64,000 nucleotides of DNA from Fontibacter flavus (GCF_042432905.1 NZ_JBHLWI010000007.1:76802-140801); one strand, 5' to 3'. Shown: positions 45,201 to 53,071, counted from the first letter of the stretch. A program made the numbers and translations. The notes: a model not told the origin generated them from the sequence alone.

Positions 45201-46214
45201 CACGATTAATACTTTTTTACCTCTGGAAATGAAATCCAATGCCAAATTGCAGATCAACTGTGATTTCCCTGTTCCAGGAGGGCCTTCCACTACCACTGAC
45301 TGACCCGACCTGACAGCCTTAATCACTTGTTCTTGAGAGGCATCTAGCGGAAAAGTCAGATAAAGCTGATCCTCTCTTGGGCCTGCTTGTATTTCTTCTT
45401 CTGGTGCAAAATGTCTAAAAAAAAGATTTTCGAGATCCTCATACCCTTCCTCTTGGATCAGCTGCTCATAATCTTGGATGAGAAAACTGGCCTTTTGGGA
45501 AAATTGGCCAAGAACGGCATAAGGACGTAATTCCAGTTTCCCTACCTGCAGTCTTCCCTCATCCACAGCCTTGGAAGAATCCGGGAAGCCCTTTATCTTG
45601 CTTTCATATAATTCTGTAGTGAAATGAATAGCAAACTCTTGCTTTACATATTGGTAAAGATCATTCCTAAACCCAATAGCATCCTTTGAAAAGTCTTCTA
45701 TTGGATTTTCATCAAGTTGATTGGAGTTCTTTTGGCCGTATGCATTACTGTAAGCCAATAAAAAGGCTTTATTCAGAAATGGTTGATCTCCCACCCGCTT
45801 AACGAGTACCCATTGGTCTTTTTCCTTTATCAAATCTACAGGAAAGAAAACAAGAGGACATCTGACAACTTGACCATTGATCAATTTACCTTCCACATAA
45901 GGCCATGCGACATATAAACTTTTCTCCCCGGTTTCACTTTCAGTACTTTGTACCAGATTTTGGAGTCTTTTTATCCGTTGAGAATAAACATTGACCTGTT
46001 CATCTCTTGTATCTGACAAAGGAATCAGGGGCACACTCCTTTTCCTGCTCAACAGGTTTTCAATATAATCGAAAGCAGGGTGGTGGTTTAAAAAATGGAG
46101 ATCATTCAGATCAATCATTTGGGAAGGTATCAATCTGGAAAGATATAATGACCTATTCCTGCTGGACAAGTCCACCAACCTGTTGAGATAAACCTGAAAA
46201 ATCTCCTTGAGCAT
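42264..46214 (-). CDS. Giant SF1 helicase (UPF1-like core, DUF4011-like N-terminus) with Vsr-like C-terminal domain
   Basis: A 1316-residue predicted DNA/RNA helicase. The N-terminus (VYLNRLVDLSSRNRSLYLSR) resembles DUF4011. The SF1 core begins about residue 290 with LDASQEQVIKAVRSGQSVVV and Walker A GPPGTGKS (residues 311-318). A ~600-residue helical insertion separates it from Walker B VIFDESSQ (near residue 943), GDSKQLQP, LQSHYRSEQLG, NVQGDEFDWVIFSIGYAR and NVAITRARKK. The last ~95 residues resemble the Vsr/MTES_1575-type endonuclease fold (KEKGWPCLFYFSRQHW), but the usual acidic pair is replaced by AVLTDDQ. It follows an SDR gene after 5 nt. Such proteins occur in repair and phage-defence settings; the role here is unknown. 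Confidence 0.82.
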   Translation of the reverse strand: MLKEIFQVYLNRLVDLSSRNRSLYLSRLIPSQMIDLNDLHFLNHHPAFDYIENLLSRKRSVPLIPLSDTRDEQVNVYSQRIKRLQNLVQSTESETGEKSLYVAWPYVEGKLINGQVVRCPLVFFPVDLIKEKDQWVLVKRVGDQPFLNKAFLLAYSNAYGQKNSNQLDENPIEDFSKDAIGFRNDLYQYVKQEFAIHFTTELYESKIKGFPDSSKAVDEGRLQVGKLELRPYAVLGQFSQKASFLIQDYEQLIQEEGYEDLENLFFRHFAPEEEIQAGPREDQLYLTFPLDASQEQVIKAVRSGQSVVVEGPPGTGKSQLICNLALDFISRGKKVLIVSPKRAALDVVFKRLGKIGFGNFLALVHDFRADKMELYRKIEGQIKSLDGYQDLNRTIDAIQLERQFSQISRTIEGNVEFFDEYKKALFNTEECGIPIKELYLSSQLSDDFFDMTQYYKKMPFGKIDKFLRDLKEYGFYYKKFQNSDSFWLHRVDFSDFGSSVQKRIQEVLREILEFKEEISLHFDKGRGGDISYFFILFNQKKKLSELKHHLSHAETRGIFDQIINIDPLQFDLLWLEQKMEMVKSLLSEEGVEWNVQDEEVEEYLSLALSFKGRSKGLWDQLTWALKKKKFDRIFQLLEKNGLPADDYGNEVLITRLENRLNLNHQYTLLSGKEWLHLPDKFFTFSEFNHFSTVHLDAIKGKLLLHDWEILGDFLRSQINDAKDLLEVIDFFEQKLERFELLFPKWNLYLSKIQIQHLFIQSVGEDIDSISTGIPFVFDELVAFDRLRSLLSLEDKALMEKLLEKYSESPFEEIQAKLLAGLKLSWIEHIEAKYPVLKEISTPKALSLQQELMEAVVEKWELSKYISELRVREHTYKNLEFNRLGNLLTYRELSHQVSKKRRLWSVKKLLEEFGNEVFKLIPCWLASPETVSALFPLKQDFDLVIFDESSQCYVERGFPAMLRGRQVVVAGDSKQLQPFDIYQVRLEGEEEGIETETDSLLDLVSKYFQKFWLQSHYRSEQLGLIQFSNQHFYENRLNMLPHIQLVNSEENPFSLIKTEGIWDKQMNRVEAEEVIFEIKKIQKINPEYSIGVITFNYFQMELIQDLIGKDELINLKNIAVKNIENVQGDEFDWVIFSIGYARNSSGKLIANFGMLSKKGGINRLNVAITRARKKITLITSLSSRDFKPNQLQNDGIKMLQDYISFVEDMVKGIKPEIVENKTPGYEWSWFLRNLLAQDSGILTFEKFQDSQWMDLAIKENGQYIKAVLTDDQRLYKANGAKEAFAYHALQLKEKGWPCLFYFSRQHWMGKNINDVNS

Positions 46215-46219
46215 AAACT

Positions 46220-47032
46220 TTATTTAAATGGCGAGTCTTTTTCCTTGGCCATATGATTGTATACGATCCCATCCATTATACCAGGGATCCATTTATTTAA
46301 AAATACGGCTAATTTTCCCTGGCCAGTCAAAACCAAATCTCTTTTTCTTTTCAAGGTAGCATTAAGCATCTCTTGTGCCACTTCTTCCGCGCTCATCATT
46401 TTACCTTCTTCCCTAGGTGATTCCCCCTGCATGCTGCCATCGGCTGTCAGGGCATTGTTACGGATATTAGATGCTGTAAACCCAGGGCTAGCAACAAGTA
46501 CATGAACACCTCTTTTCATTACTTCAGTTCGAAGTGATTCAAAGAATCCATTCATGGCAAATTTACTGGCAGTATATGCAGTCCTAGCTGGAGTCCCGCG
46601 ATAACCATTAATAGAGGAAACCCCAATAATCGAGCCTTTATTTTTTAAAATCTCTGGCAGACAATATTTAGTGGCATAAACTGTGCCCCAAAAGTTGGTA
46701 TCCATAACTTTATGGAAAACTTCAAGGTCTAGATCTTCAAAAAGTGCTCTCATGGAAATCCCTGCATTATTGATCAGAATATCAATACGACCAAAATGTG
46801 AAATCGCTTCGTTAGCAATTTTCTTATTGTCCTCTTCAGATGCGGCATCTGCCAAAACTCCATATGCGTCAATTCCTTCCTGCTGCAGCTTCTGAAGTGT
46901 ATTGTCCAATTTAACCTGAGATCTCCCGGTCACAACTATTTTAGCACCAGCCTTTCCATAAATAAAGGCACAGGCTTCACCGATCCCTGAGGTGGCACCT
47001 GTAACAATTACAACTCTATCTTTTAATTTCAT
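46220..47032 (-). CDS. Short-chain dehydrogenase/reductase
   Basis: An NAD(P)-dependent oxidoreductase of unknown substrate, 270 residues. The cofactor loop is IVTGATSGIGEACAFIYGKA, then NNAGISMRALFED, the catalytic Ser in IIGVSSINGY and the YxxxK pair in AYTASKFAMNGFFESL, with SPGFTASNIRNNAL. The C-terminal tail (KRDLVLTGQGKLAVFLNKWI) parallels that of the SDR at 10191-10979, so the two are paralogues. It is first in a two-gene unit with the giant helicase; a TATCTTTA (one mismatch to the -7 consensus) precedes it on the minus strand. Functional linkage to the helicase is not evident. Confidence 0.88.
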   Translation of the reverse strand: MKLKDRVVIVTGATSGIGEACAFIYGKAGAKIVVTGRSQVKLDNTLQKLQQEGIDAYGVLADAASEEDNKKIANEAISHFGRIDILINNAGISMRALFEDLDLEVFHKVMDTNFWGTVYATKYCLPEILKNKGSIIGVSSINGYRGTPARTAYTASKFAMNGFFESLRTEVMKRGVHVLVASPGFTASNIRNNALTADGSMQGESPREEGKMMSAEEVAQEMLNATLKRKRDLVLTGQGKLAVFLNKWIPGIMDGIVYNHMAKEKDSPFK

Positions 47033-47154
47033 TAATCTACGATTTAAGGCTAAAGATAAAAAATCAATTCACAGGCCACATCTAATTTAGTAATCTTTAC
47101 TATTTCGGGACGCATTTTTTAAATACCCCTCCTTTTTTCCTTAATTTTGCCGCC

Positions 47155-48561
47155 ATGTCAAGAAAGATGAAAAACAAGGTTGTCACTAACCTGAAAATAG
47201 AAAGAATAGCAGCAGAGGGAAAATGCGTAGGACATCATGATGGGAAAGTTGTATTTGTTCAAAATGTAGCACCTGGCGATGTTGTAGATGTGAGGATTAC
47301 CAAGGGCAAAAGCTCATTCATGGAAGGGGAAGCAATCAAATTCCATGAATTTTCTTCTGATAGAATCGAACCTTTTTGTTCACATTTTGGCACTTGTGGT
47401 GGATGTAAATGGCAGCACATCAATTACGACCTTCAAAAAACTTATAAAAGACAACAAGTAGTAGACCAGTTTACAAGAATTGGAAAAATGGACATTCCAG
47501 AAGTCTTACCTATCCTAGGTTCATCCCAGACACAATATTACCGAAATAAGCTAGACTTTACATTTTCAAACAACCGTTGGCTGACCAGAGAAGAAATCAA
47601 CTCTGGTGAAAGCTTTGAAAGGAATGCTTTAGGATTTCATATCCCTAAAATGTTTGACAAAATTGTTGACATCGATCATTGCTACCTGCAAGGAAATATA
47701 TCAAATGAGGTAAGAAATCAGCTAAGGGTATTTGCCCTGTCTGAAGGTTTGAGTTTCTATGATATCAGGAATCAAGTAGGTCTACTCAGAAACCTCATCA
47801 TCAGAACAACAAGTACAGGAGAATCGATGGTAATTGTCCAATTCGGGGAAGATAATAAAGAGGGTATCGAAAAAGTAATGTCATTTTTGCATGAGCAATT
47901 TCCTATTATTACCTCTTTACTCTATATCATCAATTTGAAAAAGAATGAAACGTTCCATGATTTAGAAGTTCTTACGTATGCTGGCAAGGCTTATATCGAG
48001 GAAGAGATGGAAGGTCTAAAATTCAGGATTGGACCAAAATCATTCTACCAAACAAACTCTGATCAGGCGTATGAACTCTATAAAGTAGCAAGGGAATTTG
48101 CGGACCTTCAAGGAGATGAAGTAGTGTACGACTTGTATACAGGCACAGGCACGATTGCCAACTTTGTCGCAAAAAAGGCTAAACAAGTGATCGGAATAGA
48201 ATATGTTGAAGCAGCCATTGAAGACGCCAAACTCAATTCACAGGTAAATGACATAAAGAACACCCTTTTCTATGCAGGAGACATGAAAGATATGCTGAAT
48301 GATGAGTTTTTATCGAAACATGATCGACCTGATGTGATCATCACCGATCCTCCAAGGGCAGGGATGCATGAAGATGTGGTCAATATGCTCTTGAAGCTTG
48401 AAGCCACAAAAATTGTCTATGTAAGTTGCAACCCTGCTACTCAGGCAAGGGATATTGCAATACTCGCAGAAAAATATCAAGTAGATAAAATTCAGCCTGT
48501 GGATATGTTTCCTCAGACATACCATGTTGAAAATGTTGTACTTCTAACTTTGAAATCATGA
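47155..48561 (+). CDS. rlmD: 23S rRNA (uracil-C5)-methyltransferase, RlmD/RumA type
   Basis: SAM-dependent enzyme that methylates U1939 or a related uridine in rRNA. It has 468 residues. A TRAM domain (residues ~10-65, RIAAEGKCVGHHDGKVVFVQ) is followed by the [4Fe-4S] cysteines 75, 81 and 84 (PFCSHFGTCGGCKWQHI) and a fourth near DIDHCYLQG. The methyltransferase domain shows VVYDLYTGTGTIANFVAKKA and the catalytic Cys in KIVYVSCNPATQARD. A -7-like TAATTTTG ends 5 nt before the ATG, so transcription may begin at or just inside the annotated start; Met5 (47167) is an alternative start. RlmD versus RlmCD specificity is not resolved. Confidence 0.9.
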   Translation: MSRKMKNKVVTNLKIERIAAEGKCVGHHDGKVVFVQNVAPGDVVDVRITKGKSSFMEGEAIKFHEFSSDRIEPFCSHFGTCGGCKWQHINYDLQKTYKRQQVVDQFTRIGKMDIPEVLPILGSSQTQYYRNKLDFTFSNNRWLTREEINSGESFERNALGFHIPKMFDKIVDIDHCYLQGNISNEVRNQLRVFALSEGLSFYDIRNQVGLLRNLIIRTTSTGESMVIVQFGEDNKEGIEKVMSFLHEQFPIITSLLYIINLKKNETFHDLEVLTYAGKAYIEEEMEGLKFRIGPKSFYQTNSDQAYELYKVAREFADLQGDEVVYDLYTGTGTIANFVAKKAKQVIGIEYVEAAIEDAKLNSQVNDIKNTLFYAGDMKDMLNDEFLSKHDRPDVIITDPPRAGMHEDVVNMLLKLEATKIVYVSCNPATQARDIAILAEKYQVDKIQPVDMFPQTYHVENVVLLTLKS

Positions 48562-48935
48562 TCTCAGATTTTAATGATCCAGAATTAAGCGGAAAATACC
48601 TGGGTACTATCACCAAGGACTTCATAAAAGTTTCCGATATCCTAAAAGAGGCATCCTATCAGGTGAGAAGTAGAAAATTCTCCGAGTATCCAATCTTTCC
48701 AATTTCAAAGGAAGAACAGCCATTAGGGCAGCTTTTTTTGGGAAAGACTGAAAAAAAACTGGACTGGAATTATTATATCACCTATATCGATGAATTTATT
48801 CAGCGTAAATTGGTTGCTGAAGAACTTTTGGAGGATTTCAAAATGGCGTACAAAGATCCGGATGAATTTTGCTGTTTATTTGTAATGGACAAGGATTTTA
48901 CAAGCTTCGTGTATATCCCTTATCCTGAGGACTGA
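48558..48935 (+). CDS. Unknown conserved-looking protein (125 aa) coupled to rlmD
   Basis: Not recognised. A soluble, acidic protein with an N-terminal helix-rich part (ITKDFIKVSDILKEASYQVR), a central KTEKKLDWNYYITYIDEFIQ segment and a C-terminal strand pair (EFCCLFVMDKDFTSFVYIPY). No signal peptide or transmembrane segment. The ATG overlaps the rlmD stop by 4 nt (ATGA), so it is translationally coupled to the rRNA methyltransferase. I believe similar small proteins occur in relatives, but assign no function. Confidence 0.7.
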   Translation: MISDFNDPELSGKYLGTITKDFIKVSDILKEASYQVRSRKFSEYPIFPISKEEQPLGQLFLGKTEKKLDWNYYITYIDEFIQRKLVAEELLEDFKMAYKDPDEFCCLFVMDKDFTSFVYIPYPED

Positions 48936-48966
48936 CATTTCAATTATGTTCAATATTTAGTTTGAT

Positions 48967-48995
48967 GGATAGTTTACAGTTTTTGTAAACTATCC
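48967..48995. terminator. Perfect hairpin between convergent genes, covering the end of the XPF-like gene
   Basis: GGATAGTTTACA (48967-48978) pairs with TGTAAACTATCC (48984-48995) around a 5-nt loop. It includes the stop codon of the minus-strand nuclease gene (48974-48976). There is no long T-tract, so termination is plausible but not proven. Confidence 0.55.
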
Positions 48996-49672
48996 ACTTC
49001 TAAGATCATTTTCATTTTTTTGATGGTAGTATCCCCTATCCCGTGCAACTCGTTCAAATCAGTCTCTGAAGCAGTGAAGATTTTTTTCAAACTGCCATAA
49101 TGATTGATCAAAACCGCTGCCCGGTCAGCCCCTATTCCAGGAAAACCTTGCAGAATATGGACTTGATGCTTGAATAAACTGTTTGTTTTGTTGAATCTAG
49201 GCTTAATCCTAGGTACATACCTCAAGTCACTCAACTTATCTTTTGTAAGCTGTTTGTAACACTGAAGCATGATACTCAAAGTTTCCTCTTCATTTTTAGA
49301 TGTCAGAATAGGCAATTTGAAGGCTAAAGAAATAGACACCATAATAGCTTGAAGAGTTTCCTTTTTAAATCCTGTTTTTTTAAAGTCTTTTGTCTTACCT
49401 TCTAAAATCATGCAAGATTTAATTTTTGAATTGACCAGTCTGGAAACCTGTTTAAATAACCTTCCATCTTTAATGGAAGAACAGAAATCTGGGATTGTTT
49501 TTCTCTCAACCAAAAGTTCATTATCTAACTGATAATCCCCTTCATTCAACTTTTCTTCAAATACCAAAATATTCTTCTTTTCTCTTAAAAGACGCTTCAT
49601 TACCGGTGGCTCTCTAAAGTCCACAACAATCTGAAGTGGATAAAATTTTGAACACTTGATCAGATCTGACAT
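48974..49672 (-). CDS. XPF/ERCC4-type structure-specific nuclease with C-terminal helix-hairpin-helix pair
   Basis: A predicted endonuclease of the XPF/Mus81 superfamily, which cuts flap or fork DNA near single-strand/double-strand junctions in eukaryotes and archaea. The active-site motif GDxnERKx3D is intact: Asp18, Arg20, Glu21 (VVDFREPP), Gly45-Asp46-Tyr47, and Glu56-Arg57-Lys58 with Asp62 (VERKTIPDF). The C-terminus holds two HhH motifs (LQGFPGIGADRAAVLINHYG and LNELHGIGDTTIKKMKMI). At 232 residues it is nuclease-(HhH)2 only, with no helicase domain. It stands alone upstream of a hairpin and 103 nt downstream of thiL. Biological role in bacteria is little known; repair is inferred. Confidence 0.85.
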   Translation of the reverse strand: MSDLIKCSKFYPLQIVVDFREPPVMKRLLREKKNILVFEEKLNEGDYQLDNELLVERKTIPDFCSSIKDGRLFKQVSRLVNSKIKSCMILEGKTKDFKKTGFKKETLQAIMVSISLAFKLPILTSKNEEETLSIMLQCYKQLTKDKLSDLRYVPRIKPRFNKTNSLFKHQVHILQGFPGIGADRAAVLINHYGSLKKIFTASETDLNELHGIGDTTIKKMKMILEVDSLQKL

Positions 49673-49726
49673 TTTCTAAAAAATTTTAATTGAAAAATAT
49701 ATCGAAAACCAAAGCTTTTAATTGAA

Positions 49727-49764
49727 GAGAGATAGGAGAATGGGAATTATATCTCCCATCTCTC
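49727..49764 (-). terminator. Imperfect hairpin after thiL
   Basis: GAGAGATAGGAGA (49727-49739) pairs with TCTCCCATCTCTC (49752-49764) with a single A/C mismatch and a 12-nt loop. It lies just downstream of the thiL stop on the minus strand, before the XPF-like gene. No T-run on the expected side; moderate support as terminator or attenuator. Confidence 0.45.
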
Positions 49765-49775
49765 TCCAAAAAAAC

Positions 49776-50804
49776 TTAGAAATGTTTCCAGCCCTGGGCT
49801 TTCAGCTGTGCTGCAGTACCACTTTTCGTTACTAAATACTTACCGTCTTCTTCTTTTGTTACATGTCCGATAAAATGTATATCTGGATGCTTTTCTAACT
49901 TGAGAAAATCTTTTTGATCTATCGTAAATAATAACTCATAATCCTCACCACCATTCAGTACACATGTAATTGGGTCCAAGCCAAGTTCTACTGCTGTATC
50001 ATAAGTTTGCTTATCAATCGGAAGTTTATCTTCATAAATAGTCACGCCAACTTTAGATGCTTTACAGATATGAAATAATTCTGAAGCCAATCCATCCGAA
50101 ATATCCATCATACTGGTAGGTATAACTTCAAGCTCTCTAAGTTCGTGGATAATATCCATCCTGGCTTCAGGCCGTAGTTGTCGGGCTGTGACGATTTGAT
50201 ATTTTTCCAGTTCAGGCTTCATATCAGGGTTAGACATAAAAACTTGCTTTTCTCTTTCCAATATCTGAAGACCTACTAATGCACCTCCTAAATCTCCTGT
50301 CACACAGATAATATCATTCTCCTTAGCTCCAGATCTATATGCTATCTGCTCTTTCTTGGCCTCTCCTATGGCAGTAACTGAGATTACGAGCCCAGACCGG
50401 GATGCCGTAGTATCTCCACCTACAACATCCACTCCATAATGATCCGCTGCTGCATTTATACCTGAATACAAAGCATCAACTGCCTCTACGGAGAATCTAT
50501 TGGATAATGCAATACTTACTGTAATCTGTTTTGGGATAGCATTCATAGCTGCCACATCAGATATATTGACGGCAACTGCCTTGAATCCTACATGAGTTAA
50601 AGGTGCGTATGAAAGATCAAAATGCACTCCCTCCAGCAATAAATCAGTGGTCACCACTTTTACATGATCACCTGATTCTATCACCGCAGCATCATCTCCT
50701 ATTCCTTTGAGGGTAGAAGTATGCCTGATTTTTATTTTTTCATTCAGATGATCAATGAGACCAAATTCACCTATTTCACTTATTTCTGTTCTTTTTTCTG
50801 ACAT
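49776..50804 (-). CDS. thiL: Thiamine-monophosphate kinase
   Basis: Phosphorylates thiamine monophosphate to thiamine diphosphate, the cofactor used by the E1 dehydrogenase at the left end of the window. It has 342 residues. Signatures are IGDDAAVIESGDHVKVVTTD near the N-terminus, GFKAVAVNISDVAAMNAIPK, VVGGDTTASRSGLVISVTAI, MMDISDGLASELFHI and LNGGEDYELLFTI. It belongs to the PurM/AIR-synthetase-like kinase family. Its promoter element lies inside the 3' remnant of a broken outer-membrane gene upstream. Confidence 0.94.
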   Translation of the reverse strand: MSEKRTEISEIGEFGLIDHLNEKIKIRHTSTLKGIGDDAAVIESGDHVKVVTTDLLLEGVHFDLSYAPLTHVGFKAVAVNISDVAAMNAIPKQITVSIALSNRFSVEAVDALYSGINAAADHYGVDVVGGDTTASRSGLVISVTAIGEAKKEQIAYRSGAKENDIICVTGDLGGALVGLQILEREKQVFMSNPDMKPELEKYQIVTARQLRPEARMDIIHELRELEVIPTSMMDISDGLASELFHICKASKVGVTIYEDKLPIDKQTYDTAVELGLDPITCVLNGGEDYELLFTIDQKDFLKLEKHPDIHFIGHVTKEEDGKYLVTKSGTAAQLKAQGWKHF

Positions 50805-51397
50805 AACCTTAATTTCTTTTTCATAATTAAAAATGCAAAGATACTGCGAATTCCCAATTGCGTCATACCCTGCGAATTTATCGAATGAAAGCGATTGGCA
50901 TTGAGCCTAGGCGCAATCAATAAATCATGCTTATCTCCTATCATGAACTCCCTTACAAAATCCCAATGAAAACCCAAAACGTAAAAGCCCAAATGATTCC
51001 TTACTTGCTTGAGATATATTTACCCCGGCAAGCAAAAGAATTGGTTTGAAAATTTAAGTCTAAAATTCGCAGGAATTATCCAATAATTCATGGCTAAACC
51101 ATATGAGTAATTAGAGGTACCTGTTGGAAATGAAGGTGTTACCCTAAATTGATTATTAGAATAAATCAAACCTGTCTCAATTTCCCAATTGTCTGAGAAA
51201 GGTTTGAGATAGATAAACCCAATATCAAAAAAATTCCTTCCTTTATAACTCGGAGCCCCATCTGCATAACTTGAAATATAATAGGGTTTGCCATATGAGA
51301 ACTGGAAGCCAAATTTACTGGGATTCTTACTCTGGGGCCAAGTTTTATAAGCGTATAAATTCAATAGCAGGTATACTAAAAAGAAATTCTTTTTCAT
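50780..51397 (-). pseudogene. Outer-membrane beta-barrel protein gene interrupted by an in-frame TAA
   Basis: The minus-strand frame starts with a signal peptide (FFLVYLLLNLYAYKTWPQ) and barrel-like strands (KFGFQFSYGKPYYISSY, NWEIETGLIYSNNQFRV) and stops at a TAA complementary to 51020-51022 after 125 residues. The same frame then continues without any shift, again as barrel-like sequence (LGFYVLGFHWDFVREFMIGD, APRLNANRFHSINSQGMTQL and GIRSIFAF), running into thiL's leader. A single nonsense change therefore explains the break. The intact product would be a ~190-205-residue PorT-like small barrel. Alternatives are a sequencing error or readthrough. The second part has no good start of its own. 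Confidence 0.72.
50836..50843 (-). promoter_or_regulatory. -7 element (TATCTTTG on minus strand) for thiL
   Basis: Exact TAnnTTTG on the minus strand, 31 nt before the thiL start codon. It overlaps the last barrel-like codons of the upstream pseudogene. Confidence 0.6.
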
Positions 51398-51833
51398 AAA
51401 ACACTCTTTTAAATCTGATTCTTTAAAAATTTTAAGTTCGTTAAATTATCTGAATTCAACATTTGTATGACTTTAATTAACTTATATTAATAATAAGATT
51501 TTTGAATTTGAAGGAGAGAATAAAGAACTTTGAATTTCAAATATTTTTTTTCGAGAATATTTCAAAAAAGAATCAATATTGGCAGATTTTTTGATATAAT
51601 TTAATACAACTGAAAATCAAATAAATAGGATATATTTTTGTTTTTTATTTAGGTAAAAAGCACTAACATTGGTAGCTTTTATAATAAAAAACTAATTTTA
51701 TTTAAGTTGATAATTGCCTAACCAAATTGATATCCGCCATAACCAATTTATAAATAATTTCCAGTAAAAAGCTTTTGCCTTTGAAAAAGGTTTGTTAAAA
51801 ATTGATAAAAAATTAAATCACCCAATATTTCTT
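51398..51833. other. AT-rich intergenic region, no gene seen
   Basis: About 435 nt, very AT-rich, between the broken outer-membrane gene and the lyase-like gene. No open frame, tRNA or strong hairpin was seen. A TTG-initiated extension of the following gene from 51792 is open but lacks features. It presumably holds the promoters of both flanking genes. Confidence 0.6.
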
Positions 51834-52868
51834 ATGAAAAATTTGATTGCATTAATTCTCTTATTTATCCTGAATGGATTTAATCCTTTATTAAACATTG
51901 AAAAAAATTATAACTCATCAAATAAAACTTATCAACCTGGAGTTTGGGAAAGCTATTTATCCAACTCTCCTTATAATTCAATTTTTAATTTAACGGCCAA
52001 CAATCAAGTTGGGGATTTAATTTGGAGAGCTACATTTGAGTCCGGTGATAAAAGTGAATGGTGTATAAATCAATCTGGATGCGGGGAATACAATATGAAT
52101 GAATCTATGGTTAAAAGTGAAGTCACAAAAGAAAGAGCTAAAAACAGTTCTTATTCAATGAAAATGACAATCAATACGAGTAATGGTTACGCATCGACAC
52201 AACATTGGAGATTTAGAGAACCAAATACACATAAAGATTTGATATATACGATATGGTTTTATGTACCTCAAAAATTTGATTATAAACTCGAAGGTTGGAG
52301 CAATATTATTCAATGGAAAGTTGAACACAATAACATTCCAGCTACGAATACTCCAAAAAGTCATCCATTATTCGTAATGGGTTACGGGGTTAGGGGTAGA
52401 AATGGTTCAGGCGGCAATAACTATTTAACTTTAGCAAGACTTAACAGATGGTTTGATGGTTACAGCTCACCAACGACAAGTTATCAACCATTAACCAACT
52501 TAGACATCCCTATAAATCAATGGTTTAAAGTTACTGTACGCTATGTTCACGGAACAAACAATAATGGCAGAGTAATGCTTTGGCAAAGTGATGAAAGTGG
52601 AAAAGATGTTCTATTATACGATATTAAAAATGTCACAACTTATCCTTTAAAAAATAGCGATGGTCAAAGCACAAAGTGGTTAGCTTGGTCTGTAAATTTA
52701 TATGGGGACCAATTTGTACCCTCAACATTATCCCATTTTATTGATGATGTTTCATTTCATTTACCAGCAAATGAAATTGATGCCACCCCTACCAAAAACT
52801 CGATTTTATTAGAGTCTTCTCCGCCAGAGGGAGGGAAAGTTCGAGTTTCAACAGGAGGTGGACTATAA
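51834..52868 (+). CDS. Secreted polysaccharide-lyase-like protein (heparin lyase I-like jelly roll)
   Basis: A predicted exported beta-jelly-roll protein. The signal-like N-terminus is MKNLIALILLFILNGFNPLL, chosen at the ATG 51834 (344 residues). The core resembles PF14099-type lyases: LIWRATFESGDKSEWCINQS, KNSSYSMKMTINTSNGY, then LIYTIWFYVPQKFDY, WSNIIQWKVEHNN, PINQWFKVTVRYVHG and SHFIDDVSFHLP. Catalytic residues cannot be assigned by eye. Its neighbours (sugar dehydrogenase, sugar transferase) suggest action on the strain's own or a foreign polysaccharide. Alternatives are a non-catalytic carbohydrate-binding protein. The gene is alone on this strand and is followed by a long perfect hairpin. 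Confidence 0.6.
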   Translation: MKNLIALILLFILNGFNPLLNIEKNYNSSNKTYQPGVWESYLSNSPYNSIFNLTANNQVGDLIWRATFESGDKSEWCINQSGCGEYNMNESMVKSEVTKERAKNSSYSMKMTINTSNGYASTQHWRFREPNTHKDLIYTIWFYVPQKFDYKLEGWSNIIQWKVEHNNIPATNTPKSHPLFVMGYGVRGRNGSGGNNYLTLARLNRWFDGYSSPTTSYQPLTNLDIPINQWFKVTVRYVHGTNNNGRVMLWQSDESGKDVLLYDIKNVTTYPLKNSDGQSTKWLAWSVNLYGDQFVPSTLSHFIDDVSFHLPANEIDATPTKNSILLESSPPEGGKVRVSTGGGL

Positions 52869-52936
52869 AATAATTTTAAAACTTTTAGAATAATTACTAT
52901 AAAAAAATTTAACGGGTTTTTTTAATTTCAGGATAT

Positions 52937-52979
52937 AAGCGGTTTAAGTAATAAAAAATATTCATTACTTAAACCGCTT
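52937..52979. repeat. Perfect 16-bp inverted repeat (hairpin) downstream of the lyase-like gene
   Basis: AAGCGGTTTAAGTAAT (52937-52952) is perfectly complementary to ATTACTTAAACCGCTT (52964-52979) with an 11-nt loop. It lies between two convergent genes and may serve as a terminator for both, though neither side has a clean T-run. Confidence 0.65.
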
Positions 52980-53071
52980 GCCCTTCAATCATAAAAAAAA
53001 TCAATTGTATAATTGTTTATTATAACCTTTTTTTTAATTTCATTTCAAAAAATAAATAAAACCTAAAACAT

